NCBI GenBank assembly: GCA_902780535.1
Contig: CACZFT010000005.1
Span: forward strand, 1 to 32,108
Origin: an uncultured Selenomonas sp.
GTDB lineage: Bacteria; Bacillota; Negativicutes; Selenomonadales; Selenomonadaceae
Direction of reading: 5' to 3'
DNA length: 32,108 nucleotides
A model generated the notes under the pieces. It worked only from the letters and a program-made list of their open reading frames with translations, made no database searches and was not told where the DNA came from. Below are positions 8,666 to 16,747 of the stretch, piece after piece. The position numbers were made by a program, and so were the translations under genes. The first letter of the stretch is position 1; the number at the start of each line of letters is the position of its first letter.

Positions 8666-8856
8666 GGGGAGCGCTCCTTTCGCATGGCGGATGCAGAAAG
8701 ATTCGGCGCGGGTGGGGGAAAATCCTTTTTGCATTGGAAAACACAAGGAATTTTTGCATGGGCGGCAGGATTTTCGCCTTATAGAAAGAAGTACCATAGT
8801 ATCATTCACGATGTGCGCGGAAGTCTGCGGCGCATGCAAAACGGAGGCGCAAGGCT
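8666..8856. promoter_or_regulatory. Divergent control region between the WYL gene and the ATPase operon
   Basis: These 191 bases are clearly less GC-rich than the genes on either side. TTTTTGCAT occurs twice in direct orientation (8726-8734 and 8751-8759), 25 bases apart, each within a longer A/T-rich context: a candidate operator for the WYL protein. Near the operon side, TAGTAT (8797-8802) or TATCAT (8800-8805) could be a -10 box, but no convincing -35 is visible. GGAGG stands nine bases before ATG 8857. Confidence 0.45.
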
Positions 8857-11800
8857 ATGATAGCAGTAGAAGAGTTCAAGGAAGATGTCCAAGTTGGCGA
8901 TTGTGTACGCGTCGATACGCCGAAAGGGTCGTTTTCCGGCAAGGTCACGAAGATCCGGACGACGACGATGAAGCTCGAGGTCGCCGGGCGGGAACAGACG
9001 ATCGCGATCGATACGCTCGAGGGCTACGAAGTGCTGGACGGGGACGCGGCGCGCGAAGCGGCCGAGGCGCCGGCAGCTGCGCCGGAGGAGCCGCAGAAAG
9101 CGCCGGCCGCAGTGCGCGCCGACCGGTTTGCCGCGTACTTCCGACAGGCGGAAGAGGCGCGGTTCGTCAGCGGCACGCGGAGCGCGTGGGAGCAGCGGAA
9201 AGCGTCGCTCCCGGCGCAATCGCATGATGTGGAAAACCGCGTCTGGCAGAAGTTCGACAACGCCGTCCGCATGCATGAGGACACGATGAAAGGCAAGATG
9301 CACGACATCATCGCCATGTGCAAGCGCAAGACGCTGGTGGAGCCCGACAACTTCTCGGCACAGTTCCAGCTCGGCCTCCTCTACAATCATGTCGGGGAGG
9401 CCGCAAAAGCGGCGAAGGCGTACAGCGCGGCCGGTGCGTACGAGGCGGCGTGCGCGAGCTGCGCGCACGTCGGCCGGAGCGTCCCCGCCGAGTACGCCGT
9501 GCCCGCTGCGCGGCAGGGGTCGCTGGCGGCGCTCTGGAGCCTCCGCAGCGAAGGCGAGCTGTTCTGGGCGACCTGTCGCGACGTCCTCTGCCATTTCGAC
9601 GAAATCCCCGCCGGGATGCAGGAGGCGTTCGCCGGAGCCATCGCTGCGGCGCTTGCACGGCAGACGCATACGGATCCGGACGTGCCGGAGGCGCTCGCCT
9701 CGCCCGAGGGCGTCGCGGCACTCGTCCGCGCAGTCGAGCCGCTCGCTGGAGACGGCAGCCGCGTGAGCGCGCTGCAGCAAGAACTGGAAAAGCAGCAGCA
9801 TCCGCAGGAGAAGAAGCCGGAGAAGGGCGTGCGGAAGGACGCGCATCCCGAGCGGCCGTATTACGAGGGGACGGTCATCAATTTCAACACGGAGCGCGGC
9901 TTCGGATTCCTCCGCAATCCCGAGGGGCGGCAGACGTATTTCCACATCTATCAGGTGAACGACAAGACGCTGCGCCGGTGGCTGCGCAGCGGCATCATCA
10001 ATGTTGCTGTCCGCTATTGCCTCGGCATCAACATCATGGATGCGGAAAAACGCGTCGCGGGCGACGACGTCCACCTGTCGGAGATCGTGCCGGTCGCAGA
10101 CGTGGTCGCTTCGATGCAGCTCCGCACCGGCGAGATCCTGCAGTACGATCCGCGCTTGCATGGCGGACTGGAGGGCGGCGGCAAGATCCGCCTGTCCAAT
10201 CTGACGACGTACGCGTTCCGCGACAAGCAGATCGTCGACCCCAAGCTGCTCGAATACCTGAAGGGCTATTTCCACAGCGGCGTGAAATGGCCCGTGCGCT
10301 TCCTGATGAACCAGCGCGGCGGGAAAGGCACGCCGATGGACATCGAGTCGGCGCGCCCGTTCCCGGAGGACGTGCAGTCGGACTGGCAGATCTCGCGGAC
10401 GTTCGAGAAGCCGGAGCAGCAGGAGCGCATCCAGACGTTCCTGCTGTACAAGAGCATGAAATCGAAGCGTCCGGCGCATGCGGAAGACATCCTGACGTAC
10501 AATTTCGATACGTACGCGCCGCTCCCGCAGGCGGCGGACGCAGCAGGGGCGCATGCGGCGGAGGAACCGTCGGCATCGGCAGAAGCGCCGCAGGAAGAAG
10601 TGTTCAACATCTCGTGGCTGACGCGCGATGTCGGCACGTGGGACTACAACCATGCGCACGATGCGCTGCTGGACAAGCGCTTCGAGGAAGCGGAGCGTTT
10701 CTACCGCATCGCGCTGAAAAAGGGCGAGTGCGTCGAGAGCGCCATCGGCGACCTGCTGTTCCTCTACCTGCGCCTCGGCAAGATGGACGACGCGCAGAGC
10801 GAGACGTATTACGACACGGCGTTCCAGCTGATGAAGGAGGCGCGCGTCGGCCTGCCGCCGGAGAAGTATACGAAGCACATGATCACGCTGCTCTCTTCGA
10901 CGAAGCGCGAGCCCGAGCGCCTCGTCACCTACCTCGCGGAGAGCGCAGGGGACGGCCGCCAGCCCATCCGCACGCGCTTCGACGCGCTCATGCGCAAGGC
11001 TGCGCTCGAGTTCCAGCTGGAAAAATTCGCCGACCTCCTCGCCTCCTGCCGCCTGTGGAAGCAGATGCAGCGGACGAGCTACCTGAAACCGAGCGACGCG
11101 ATGGGGCGCGCCATCGACCGCTACGAATGCTTTGCGCTGTACATGACGGGCAGCGTGGAGGAGGCCCTCGAGAAAGCGCGGCAGATCCAGCCGTTCTTCC
11201 CGAGCGACGAAGCGCTGCGGCAGCTCCTCCACCGGACGTGGAATCCGGACGCGACGCCGGAGAAGGATTACGACGTCAGCAACGATTTCGAAAACATCGA
11301 ATGGGAGATGCCGGGCTTCATCAAGGATTACCTCTACAACGTCTCCCTGACCGAAGTGCAGGAGACCAGCGACGTCAAAGACGGCGTCGGCATCGTCCGC
11401 ACGGATGTGAAGGGCGAGGGGCTCGACCAAGGGTATCAGAAAATCTGGTATCGCGGCAAGCGGCAGGCGGCGACGCCGAAGGAAAAGGCGAAGTGGCGCT
11501 TCCTCATCGCGAAATACATCCTGCTCTGCCTCCAGAGCTGGCCGAAGCTCCATCTGTCCGAGCCGCTCGAGAGCGTGAAAATCAACGAAGAAGAACTGAA
11601 AAGGCTCGTCCTTTCCGGCCTGCAGTACATGATCGAGGACGAGAGCGATGCCCGTCCGGACGAGCAGCGGATGGATACCGTCCGCTTCTACTACCTCCTG
11701 CGCATTGGCATCCTCCACGCGATGGAGCCCGGCCGCGGGAAGGAGAAGGAGATCGAGCAGGAGCTCTGCAAGTACGTCTGCACGTATTTCTATCCGCTGA

Positions 11801-14022
11801 GCGAAGTCGTGGGGATGTCGAAAAACAAGAACATCTTCCACATGAGCATCGACCTCCTCGGGCGGCAGCCGACGACGCCGATTTCGCGCATGCGCATCGG
11901 GCTGAGCCGGCTCGTGCGCGAAATCGCGCCGTATGCGACGGAGCAGGCCGGGCAGATCCAGTCCCTGATCACGAAATTCGAGGACGAGGGCAACGCGGAG
12001 GCGCAGGCCGAAGAGCGCTTCCAACAGGAACTGGCGGCGCAGGCGGAGCTCGAGGAGTCGTTCCCGCAGGAAGTCGCGCACGTCACGGAAGATTTCAGCA
12101 GCATCGACGCGATCACGCGCCTCGAGGCGTATCTCGCCAAGGAAAAGCCGCATCTCACGGGACAGGACGAGCGCAACTGCGGCACGCTGCTCGACAGCGT
12201 CATCCCGTACCTCAAGCAGTTCTGGGAGAGCGAGGATTTCTCGACGCGCCTCGACAGCCTCAACATCATAAGGAGCAAGGCGGCCGACCTGCAGAAGACG
12301 ATCTGGGAAGCGCCGACCGCTGTGTCCTACGAACTCCTGCGCCCGTTCCTCACGCCGCTGCAGGACTATGCCGACGCGCAGGAGCGCGACCTCTACCGCA
12401 GCTATGCGCCGAGCGTCACCGTGAGCCTCGCGGAGTGCAACAAGCGGGCGGACGGGAGCGTCAGCATCACGCTCGCCCTGCGGAACAAGAGCGGTTGCCA
12501 GCCGGCGGACAGCGCGACGCTCGCCGTGTTCCGGGGCGAGCAGGAGATTGAGGCCGCGCATGACAGCGGCTTCGTGCTGCGCGACGAGCGCACGAAGCGC
12601 TTCACCATCCCCCAGCGGGAGCTCATCGACGCAGAGACGGGCAAGGAGATGAAGACCATCGACCTTAAGGCCCGCGTCCGCTACTCGTGCAAGGAAGTCG
12701 CGGAGGACGGCAGCCTGAACCTCGCGGAGCGGCAGGTGGAAAAGCCGCTGTCCGTCTCGCTCGACCGCCAGCAGTTCCAAGAAATCCCGAACCCCTACAG
12801 CCCGTACACGCGGGGCGCCGCCGTCAAGAACCCGAAGATGGTGTTCGGCCGCACGGAGCTCATCGAGTCCATGATCGGCATGATCCGCGACGGCAACGAC
12901 GACCTCGTGGGCGGGCGCTGCATCGTCATCTACGGGCAGAAGCGCTCCGGCAAGACGACCATCCTCTACCAGCTCAACAAAGCGGTCGGGCAGCACTTTG
13001 ACGGCCATGCCGGCCTCCCCATCTGCATCGACCTCGGCAGCATGGGCGACATCGTCGACGATCCGGCGCATCCGGGGCAGTTCCTCGCGAATTTCCTCGC
13101 GAAGATGGCGTCGAAGATGAACCTCGTCGTCCGCCGGCGGACGTACAAGGAGTTCTCGGAGCGGATGCGCGAAGAAGGCATCGAGTGCCCGAGCGAGAGC
13201 CTGCCGTTGAGCAAGAACCCGACGGGCAAGTTCTACACGTACCTCGATGACTATCTGCGCGTGCTGAAAGCATGGAACCCGCACGCGAACCTCATCTTCT
13301 TCCTCGACGAATTCACGTACCTCTATCCGTACATCGTCGAAAAGAAGAGCGTCGATGTCTCGTTCCTGAAATTCTGGAAAGCCTTCATGCAGACCTCGGA
13401 CTGTCTGGCGATCATCGTCGGGCAGAACTACATGGGACAGCTGCTGGGCCTGCTGCCGAACGAGTTCGGCGCGTACCCGCAGATCCAGATCTCGTACCTG
13501 TCCGAGCAGGCGGTCAAGGACATGATCACCAAGCCGCTCGACGAGGCCTCGGGCCACCGCGTCGAAGTCAATGACGCCGCTGTCCATGCGATGTACCGCG
13601 CATCGGCCGGCAATCCGTATTTCCAGATGATCCTCTGCAGCTGGCTCGTCGACCACCTGAACCGCCAGAGCATCACCCATGTCACGGAAGGCGTTGTCAA
13701 AGAGATGATCGAAGAGCGGATCGACCGGGAAGACCAGGAATTCCTTTCCGAAGAAGAACTGTTCCAGCCGCTCGTCGCGGACGTCGGGAACATGCGGGAG
13801 GAAATGAACAAGAACGTCCTGATCTCGCTCGTGGAAAACGACCGGAATGCGCATGGCATCACGAAAGACCAGTTCGCCAACGAGCCGGAACTGCAGCAGG
13901 ACAAGGAAGAGCTGCTGATGAACCTACGGCGGCGCGGCATCCTCGACTTCGAGGACGGGCGCTACCGCATCCGCGCCGGCCTCGTCCACCGCTGGATCGT
14001 GAAGAAATACGGAGGCAAATGA
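8857..14022 (+). CDS. Giant multidomain protein: SH3-like, cold-shock domain, TPR-like helices, beta-sandwich, STAND/ORC-like ATPase
   Basis: The 1721-aa protein is the first gene of the operon. Residues 12-60 form an SH3/Tudor-like barrel. After helices, residues 335-410 are a cold-shock-type OB fold: YYEGTVINFN, RNP1-like RGFGFL, RNP2-like YFHIYQV. Residues 600-790 contain TPR-like helical repeats (ALLDKRFEEAERFYRIALKK). A Glu/Gln-rich coiled coil (1028-1075) and a beta-sandwich (about 1186-1300) precede a P-loop ATPase with FGR (1330), Walker A GQKRSGKTT (1360-1368), Walker B LIFFLDEF (1479-1486) and sensor-like IIVGQN. GNPYFQ and a winged helix (about 1640-1715) end it. The ATPase resembles archaeal-type/STAND NTPases used in conflict systems. 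No membrane segment is seen. Start ATG 8857 has GGAGG at good distance. The architecture is read from sequence; the function is not known. Confidence 0.85.
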   Translation: MIAVEEFKEDVQVGDCVRVDTPKGSFSGKVTKIRTTTMKLEVAGREQTIAIDTLEGYEVLDGDAAREAAEAPAAAPEEPQKAPAAVRADRFAAYFRQAEEARFVSGTRSAWEQRKASLPAQSHDVENRVWQKFDNAVRMHEDTMKGKMHDIIAMCKRKTLVEPDNFSAQFQLGLLYNHVGEAAKAAKAYSAAGAYEAACASCAHVGRSVPAEYAVPAARQGSLAALWSLRSEGELFWATCRDVLCHFDEIPAGMQEAFAGAIAAALARQTHTDPDVPEALASPEGVAALVRAVEPLAGDGSRVSALQQELEKQQHPQEKKPEKGVRKDAHPERPYYEGTVINFNTERGFGFLRNPEGRQTYFHIYQVNDKTLRRWLRSGIINVAVRYCLGINIMDAEKRVAGDDVHLSEIVPVADVVASMQLRTGEILQYDPRLHGGLEGGGKIRLSNLTTYAFRDKQIVDPKLLEYLKGYFHSGVKWPVRFLMNQRGGKGTPMDIESARPFPEDVQSDWQISRTFEKPEQQERIQTFLLYKSMKSKRPAHAEDILTYNFDTYAPLPQAADAAGAHAAEEPSASAEAPQEEVFNISWLTRDVGTWDYNHAHDALLDKRFEEAERFYRIALKKGECVESAIGDLLFLYLRLGKMDDAQSETYYDTAFQLMKEARVGLPPEKYTKHMITLLSSTKREPERLVTYLAESAGDGRQPIRTRFDALMRKAALEFQLEKFADLLASCRLWKQMQRTSYLKPSDAMGRAIDRYECFALYMTGSVEEALEKARQIQPFFPSDEALRQLLHRTWNPDATPEKDYDVSNDFENIEWEMPGFIKDYLYNVSLTEVQETSDVKDGVGIVRTDVKGEGLDQGYQKIWYRGKRQAATPKEKAKWRFLIAKYILLCLQSWPKLHLSEPLESVKINEEELKRLVLSGLQYMIEDESDARPDEQRMDTVRFYYLLRIGILHAMEPGRGKEKEIEQELCKYVCTYFYPLSEVVGMSKNKNIFHMSIDLLGRQPTTPISRMRIGLSRLVREIAPYATEQAGQIQSLITKFEDEGNAEAQAEERFQQELAAQAELEESFPQEVAHVTEDFSSIDAITRLEAYLAKEKPHLTGQDERNCGTLLDSVIPYLKQFWESEDFSTRLDSLNIIRSKAADLQKTIWEAPTAVSYELLRPFLTPLQDYADAQERDLYRSYAPSVTVSLAECNKRADGSVSITLALRNKSGCQPADSATLAVFRGEQEIEAAHDSGFVLRDERTKRFTIPQRELIDAETGKEMKTIDLKARVRYSCKEVAEDGSLNLAERQVEKPLSVSLDRQQFQEIPNPYSPYTRGAAVKNPKMVFGRTELIESMIGMIRDGNDDLVGGRCIVIYGQKRSGKTTILYQLNKAVGQHFDGHAGLPICIDLGSMGDIVDDPAHPGQFLANFLAKMASKMNLVVRRRTYKEFSERMREEGIECPSESLPLSKNPTGKFYTYLDDYLRVLKAWNPHANLIFFLDEFTYLYPYIVEKKSVDVSFLKFWKAFMQTSDCLAIIVGQNYMGQLLGLLPNEFGAYPQIQISYLSEQAVKDMITKPLDEASGHRVEVNDAAVHAMYRASAGNPYFQMILCSWLVDHLNRQSITHVTEGVVKEMIEERIDREDQEFLSEEELFQPLVADVGNMREEMNKNVLISLVENDRNAHGITKDQFANEPELQQDKEELLMNLRRRGILDFEDGRYRIRAGLVHRWIVKKYGGK

Positions 14023-14023
14023 C

Positions 14024-15577
14024 ATGGCGAAACAGAAGAATCGCTGGGAAGACCGCAAAGCGCTCGTGGCGCAGGTCGCGCGGAAGCTCGGCGAGCGCAA
14101 GAACATCGCGCTCGTCGGCCTGCCCGGCATCGGCAAGGATGATGTCGCGGCGCGCGCGGCCGTGCGCGTGCAGGCGGAGCACGATGGCGAGGACGAGCCG
14201 CTCGTCCTCGTGCGCATGAACCTCTCGTCCGAGATGTCGGCGGATGGCTTTTTGCGTCATATCGCGACGGAGGCCGCGCGGCTGATGACGGCGCAGGGGC
14301 TCGAGCTAGATCCGCTCATGGAGGAGGAACTGGACTACTTCGCCCAGTATCCGTCCGACCGCGACCTCCCGGACTACAGCATCCTGCGCAACCATCTCGA
14401 CGGCTTCCTCGAGGGGCTCGATGCCTCGGGCGTCTGGATGCTCGTCATCATCGAGGAGTTCGATACCGCCATCGACCTGTTCGGCGGGAAGCGGTACTAC
14501 TATGAGTTCCTGCGGCAGCTGCCGGCGAACTACAACATCAGCTACCTGCTCCTCTCCCGCCAGCTCGTGAAGCGCATCGAGACGAACGCCTACGGCAATT
14601 CGACGCTGTTCGGCATCTTCGAGCAGATCCAAGTGCGAGAGTACGATGCGGAGGACATGGCAGCGTACCGGCGCTGGCTGCAGGAAAACGGTGTTGCGCT
14701 GACGAAGGACGGCGCACAGGAGCTCGCGCGCGTCGCCGGCAGGAATCCGCACCTGCTCGCCCTCCTCGGAGATGAACTGGCCGCTTGGCAGGGCGACAGT
14801 CTCGAAGCCGTCCAACGCGCCGAAGAACAACGATCTACGGACATTGTGTCCTATTTTGATGGACTGACGAAACACATGAAGCGCGACAAGACCTTGCCGA
14901 CGGTGCTACGTATGATTCTCGGCCCGTGGTATCGGCGCGACCACGAGATGGAGAACCTCATCCGCGAGATGGGATACCTGCCCCAAACCGGTGACAGCGA
15001 ACATGCGCAGATCGTATCGGAAGCGTTCGCAGACTATTTGCGCACGTTCCGGCTGGAGCAGGATCCGTGGGACGAGGTGACCATCACCACCCGTGCGCTC
15101 CGTGAGATGATCGAACACACTTTACCCGTGATGCTCGGGCACGATCCTAGCATGGCGCCAGAGCGGTTCAACGCGATGCTGGACGAACAGGATGGCATGT
15201 GGTGGAAAAACTCATACGGAAAAGCCGTGAAAAATACATGGTACACGTTTCACCGCCATGTGACATACCTTTCCGCATCTGGCGTGAACGTATGGAAAGA
15301 CCGCATCTTGCGACCATTTTGGGAAGGCTCGCACGGATACGCAGCTGTGTTCCATACGATCAGCTTCGATGACTGGAATGAAGATTTTACGTTGTTGCAC
15401 AACGCGCGTTTGGCACCAGCGCATCAAAACGCGGAGTTCCTGACAGAGCAGGTCATACGGAAGACGAATCTCGCCTGCGAGCGTATTCAGAAAGCGCTCG
15501 GTGTCTGGGAAAAAGACGGCCAGTACTATCTCGGTTGTATGGGCGACCTGCCGCTGTTCTCTGGCAAGCGCGCGTGA
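14024..15577 (+). CDS. Second P-loop ATPase of the operon (noncanonical Walker A)
   Basis: The 517-aa protein starts one base after the stop of the giant ATPase, with GGAGG eight bases before ATG 14024. Residues 26-250 are an AAA/STAND-type module: VGLPGIGKDD (31-40; the usual S/T after GK is replaced by D), Walker B MLVIIEEF (139-146), a strand ending in LLLSRQ (175-180) like sensor 1, and a winged-helix-like or lid segment with GRNPHLLALLGDEL (239-252). Residues 260-517 match no family I recognise. The fold matches the ATPase end of the upstream protein, so the two may form a mixed complex. The altered P-loop may mean weak or lost hydrolysis. From about 14800 the DNA is noticeably less GC-rich than the first half. 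Confidence 0.75.
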   Translation: MAKQKNRWEDRKALVAQVARKLGERKNIALVGLPGIGKDDVAARAAVRVQAEHDGEDEPLVLVRMNLSSEMSADGFLRHIATEAARLMTAQGLELDPLMEEELDYFAQYPSDRDLPDYSILRNHLDGFLEGLDASGVWMLVIIEEFDTAIDLFGGKRYYYEFLRQLPANYNISYLLLSRQLVKRIETNAYGNSTLFGIFEQIQVREYDAEDMAAYRRWLQENGVALTKDGAQELARVAGRNPHLLALLGDELAAWQGDSLEAVQRAEEQRSTDIVSYFDGLTKHMKRDKTLPTVLRMILGPWYRRDHEMENLIREMGYLPQTGDSEHAQIVSEAFADYLRTFRLEQDPWDEVTITTRALREMIEHTLPVMLGHDPSMAPERFNAMLDEQDGMWWKNSYGKAVKNTWYTFHRHVTYLSASGVNVWKDRILRPFWEGSHGYAAVFHTISFDDWNEDFTLLHNARLAPAHQNAEFLTEQVIRKTNLACERIQKALGVWEKDGQYYLGCMGDLPLFSGKRA

Positions 15578-15589
15578 GGAGGAAACCGC

Positions 15590-16426
15590 ATGGATTCATT
15601 GCTGGAAAACGAAAACGAGGGAGCGGACAGCGCACTGCTGCCAGTGATCGCGCTCGGCGCGGTCGCAATTCGTGTAGCGAGGGAACTCTCGGAGCGGCTC
15701 GGAAGGCTTGTGCTTTTGGAAGTCGCGGACGATGACAGGGAGGGCAAGACATCGGAGATTCCGGAGTTTGACTTTCCGGCGGGTAGCCCCATTCGCTACG
15801 TGCTGTACGACCGCGCCGAGGTCGGGGCGGCGATGGTGCAGGCGGTGGCGGCGAAAGCGAAGACGGGCGGCAAGGTGATCGCGTTCGAGATTGCGGCACC
15901 AGGCGCGAAGCGGGCGCCGTCGTGGCGGCTTGGGGTGGACGTGCTCCTCCGTGTGGCGGACGAGGCGGAGTGCCTCGCGGCGGCCGAGGTGTTGCTACCC
16001 ATGGCTACGCCGCCGCAGGGGCTGATTTCCGTTGACGCGGATGACGTCCTCGCACTGTTCGAGGGCGCGGACGTCGTGCAGACCGGCATCGGCACGGCGG
16101 CGGGCGCGCAGGCCGTCGACGCGGCTGTCGCGCAGGCGCTCGGCACGCTCCCGTGGAAGCCGGAGTTTTTGCACGGCATCCTGCTCTTCCTCGCGGGCGG
16201 TGACAGCCTCGGTATGAAAGAGGTCAATGCCTCGATGGACGCTATTATGGCACGCGCGTCCGCAGACTGCAACATCGTCTTCGGCGCCGAGGTCGAGCCC
16301 ATGCTAGGCGACCGCGTTCGCATCACTCTCCTCGCGACGTGCGGCAAGCGCAAGGAGAGCCATGACGCAAGTAACTGGATGATGGGGATGTTGGAGGGAA
16401 AATTCGAGGGTGACGAGAATGAATAA
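15590..16426 (+). CDS. Divergent FtsZ/tubulin-like protein lacking the GTP-binding signature
   Basis: The 278-aa protein is the last gene of the operon; GAGGAGG precedes ATG 15590, 12 bases after the previous stop. Residues 147-252 align by eye with the FtsZ C-terminal domain: a DADDVLALF strand-helix (FtsZ: INLDFADV), QTGIGTAAGAQAVDAAVAQA (FtsZ: GSGVASGEDRAEEAA), GILLFLAGGDSLGMKEVN (FtsZ: GVLVNITAGFDL), and IVFGAEVEPMLGDRVRITLLATC (FtsZ: VVIGTSLDPxxxDELRVTVVATG). The N-terminal half is short: the glycine-rich T1 loop is reduced to ALGAVAIRVA and the T4 GGGTGTG signature is absent. FtsZ is normally 330-400 aa. Canonical GTP binding and hydrolysis are unlikely. It may be a pseudo-tubulin scaffold or a decoy or partner of FtsZ; both ideas are inference. 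Confidence 0.72.
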   Translation: MDSLLENENEGADSALLPVIALGAVAIRVARELSERLGRLVLLEVADDDREGKTSEIPEFDFPAGSPIRYVLYDRAEVGAAMVQAVAAKAKTGGKVIAFEIAAPGAKRAPSWRLGVDVLLRVADEAECLAAAEVLLPMATPPQGLISVDADDVLALFEGADVVQTGIGTAAGAQAVDAAVAQALGTLPWKPEFLHGILLFLAGGDSLGMKEVNASMDAIMARASADCNIVFGAEVEPMLGDRVRITLLATCGKRKESHDASNWMMGMLEGKFEGDENE

Positions 16427-16434
16427 GGAAATCG

Positions 16435-16463
16435 TTGACATTGATGATGGCATTTGTTAGACT
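16435..16463 (+). promoter_or_regulatory. Promoter of the glyQS T-box transcript
   Basis: A perfect TTGACA (16435-16440) is followed after 17 bases by TAGACT (16458-16463). It begins nine bases after the stop of the FtsZ-like gene, so any read-through from that operon would enter the T-box leader, where the attenuator could stop it. Confidence 0.85.
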
Positions 16464-16469
16464 AAGGAA

Positions 16470-16680
16470 CAGCGATGAAGGAGAAGAGTAGCGCTATCTT
16501 CAGCGAGCCGCGTAGGTGGGAGGCGGCAAGGGCGTGAACGGCACTTTGGAGCTGCAACCACATATCTTGAGGTGGGCGTATCTTGCGCCAATCAGGGTGG
16601 AACCGCGGAACTTGCAAAGCTTTCAGCAATCACAAGTCTCGTCCCTGTGACATTTTTGTTGCAGGGGCGGGGCTTTTTCG
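16470..16680 (+). promoter_or_regulatory. Glycine T-box riboswitch leader of glyQS
   Basis: The leader carries the hallmark T-box antiterminator sequence AGGGTGGAACCGCGG (16594-16608), which pairs with the uncharged tRNA acceptor end. Upstream, a stem-I region ends in GAAC-GGC-ACTTTGGAGC. GGC at 16540-16542 is the probable specifier and codes for glycine, matching the downstream glycyl-tRNA synthetase genes. Uncharged tRNA-Gly would stabilise the antiterminator and let transcription continue; charged tRNA would allow the terminator at 16634-16678 to form. The T-box is certain by motif; the exact specifier base is inferred from its position. Confidence 0.93.
16634..16678 (+). terminator. T-box attenuator terminator
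   Basis: Bases 16636-16648 pair with 16661-16673 (13 bp with several G-T pairs), followed by five T (16674-16678). It lies directly after the T-box antiterminator and is mutually exclusive with it. Confidence 0.85.
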
Positions 16681-16747
16681 TGCCTGCGACACGCTTTCTG
16701 CGGGCGGCACAGCACGCCTGCGCATTTTCAAAAGAGGAGATGTCCCT

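Noticed and set aside
8806..13854. A 1682-codon open frame on the minus strand
   Set aside because: It lies opposite the giant ATPase gene and results from GC-rich codon use without stops; it has no ribosome site and its product is Arg/Leu/Val-rich with no motifs.
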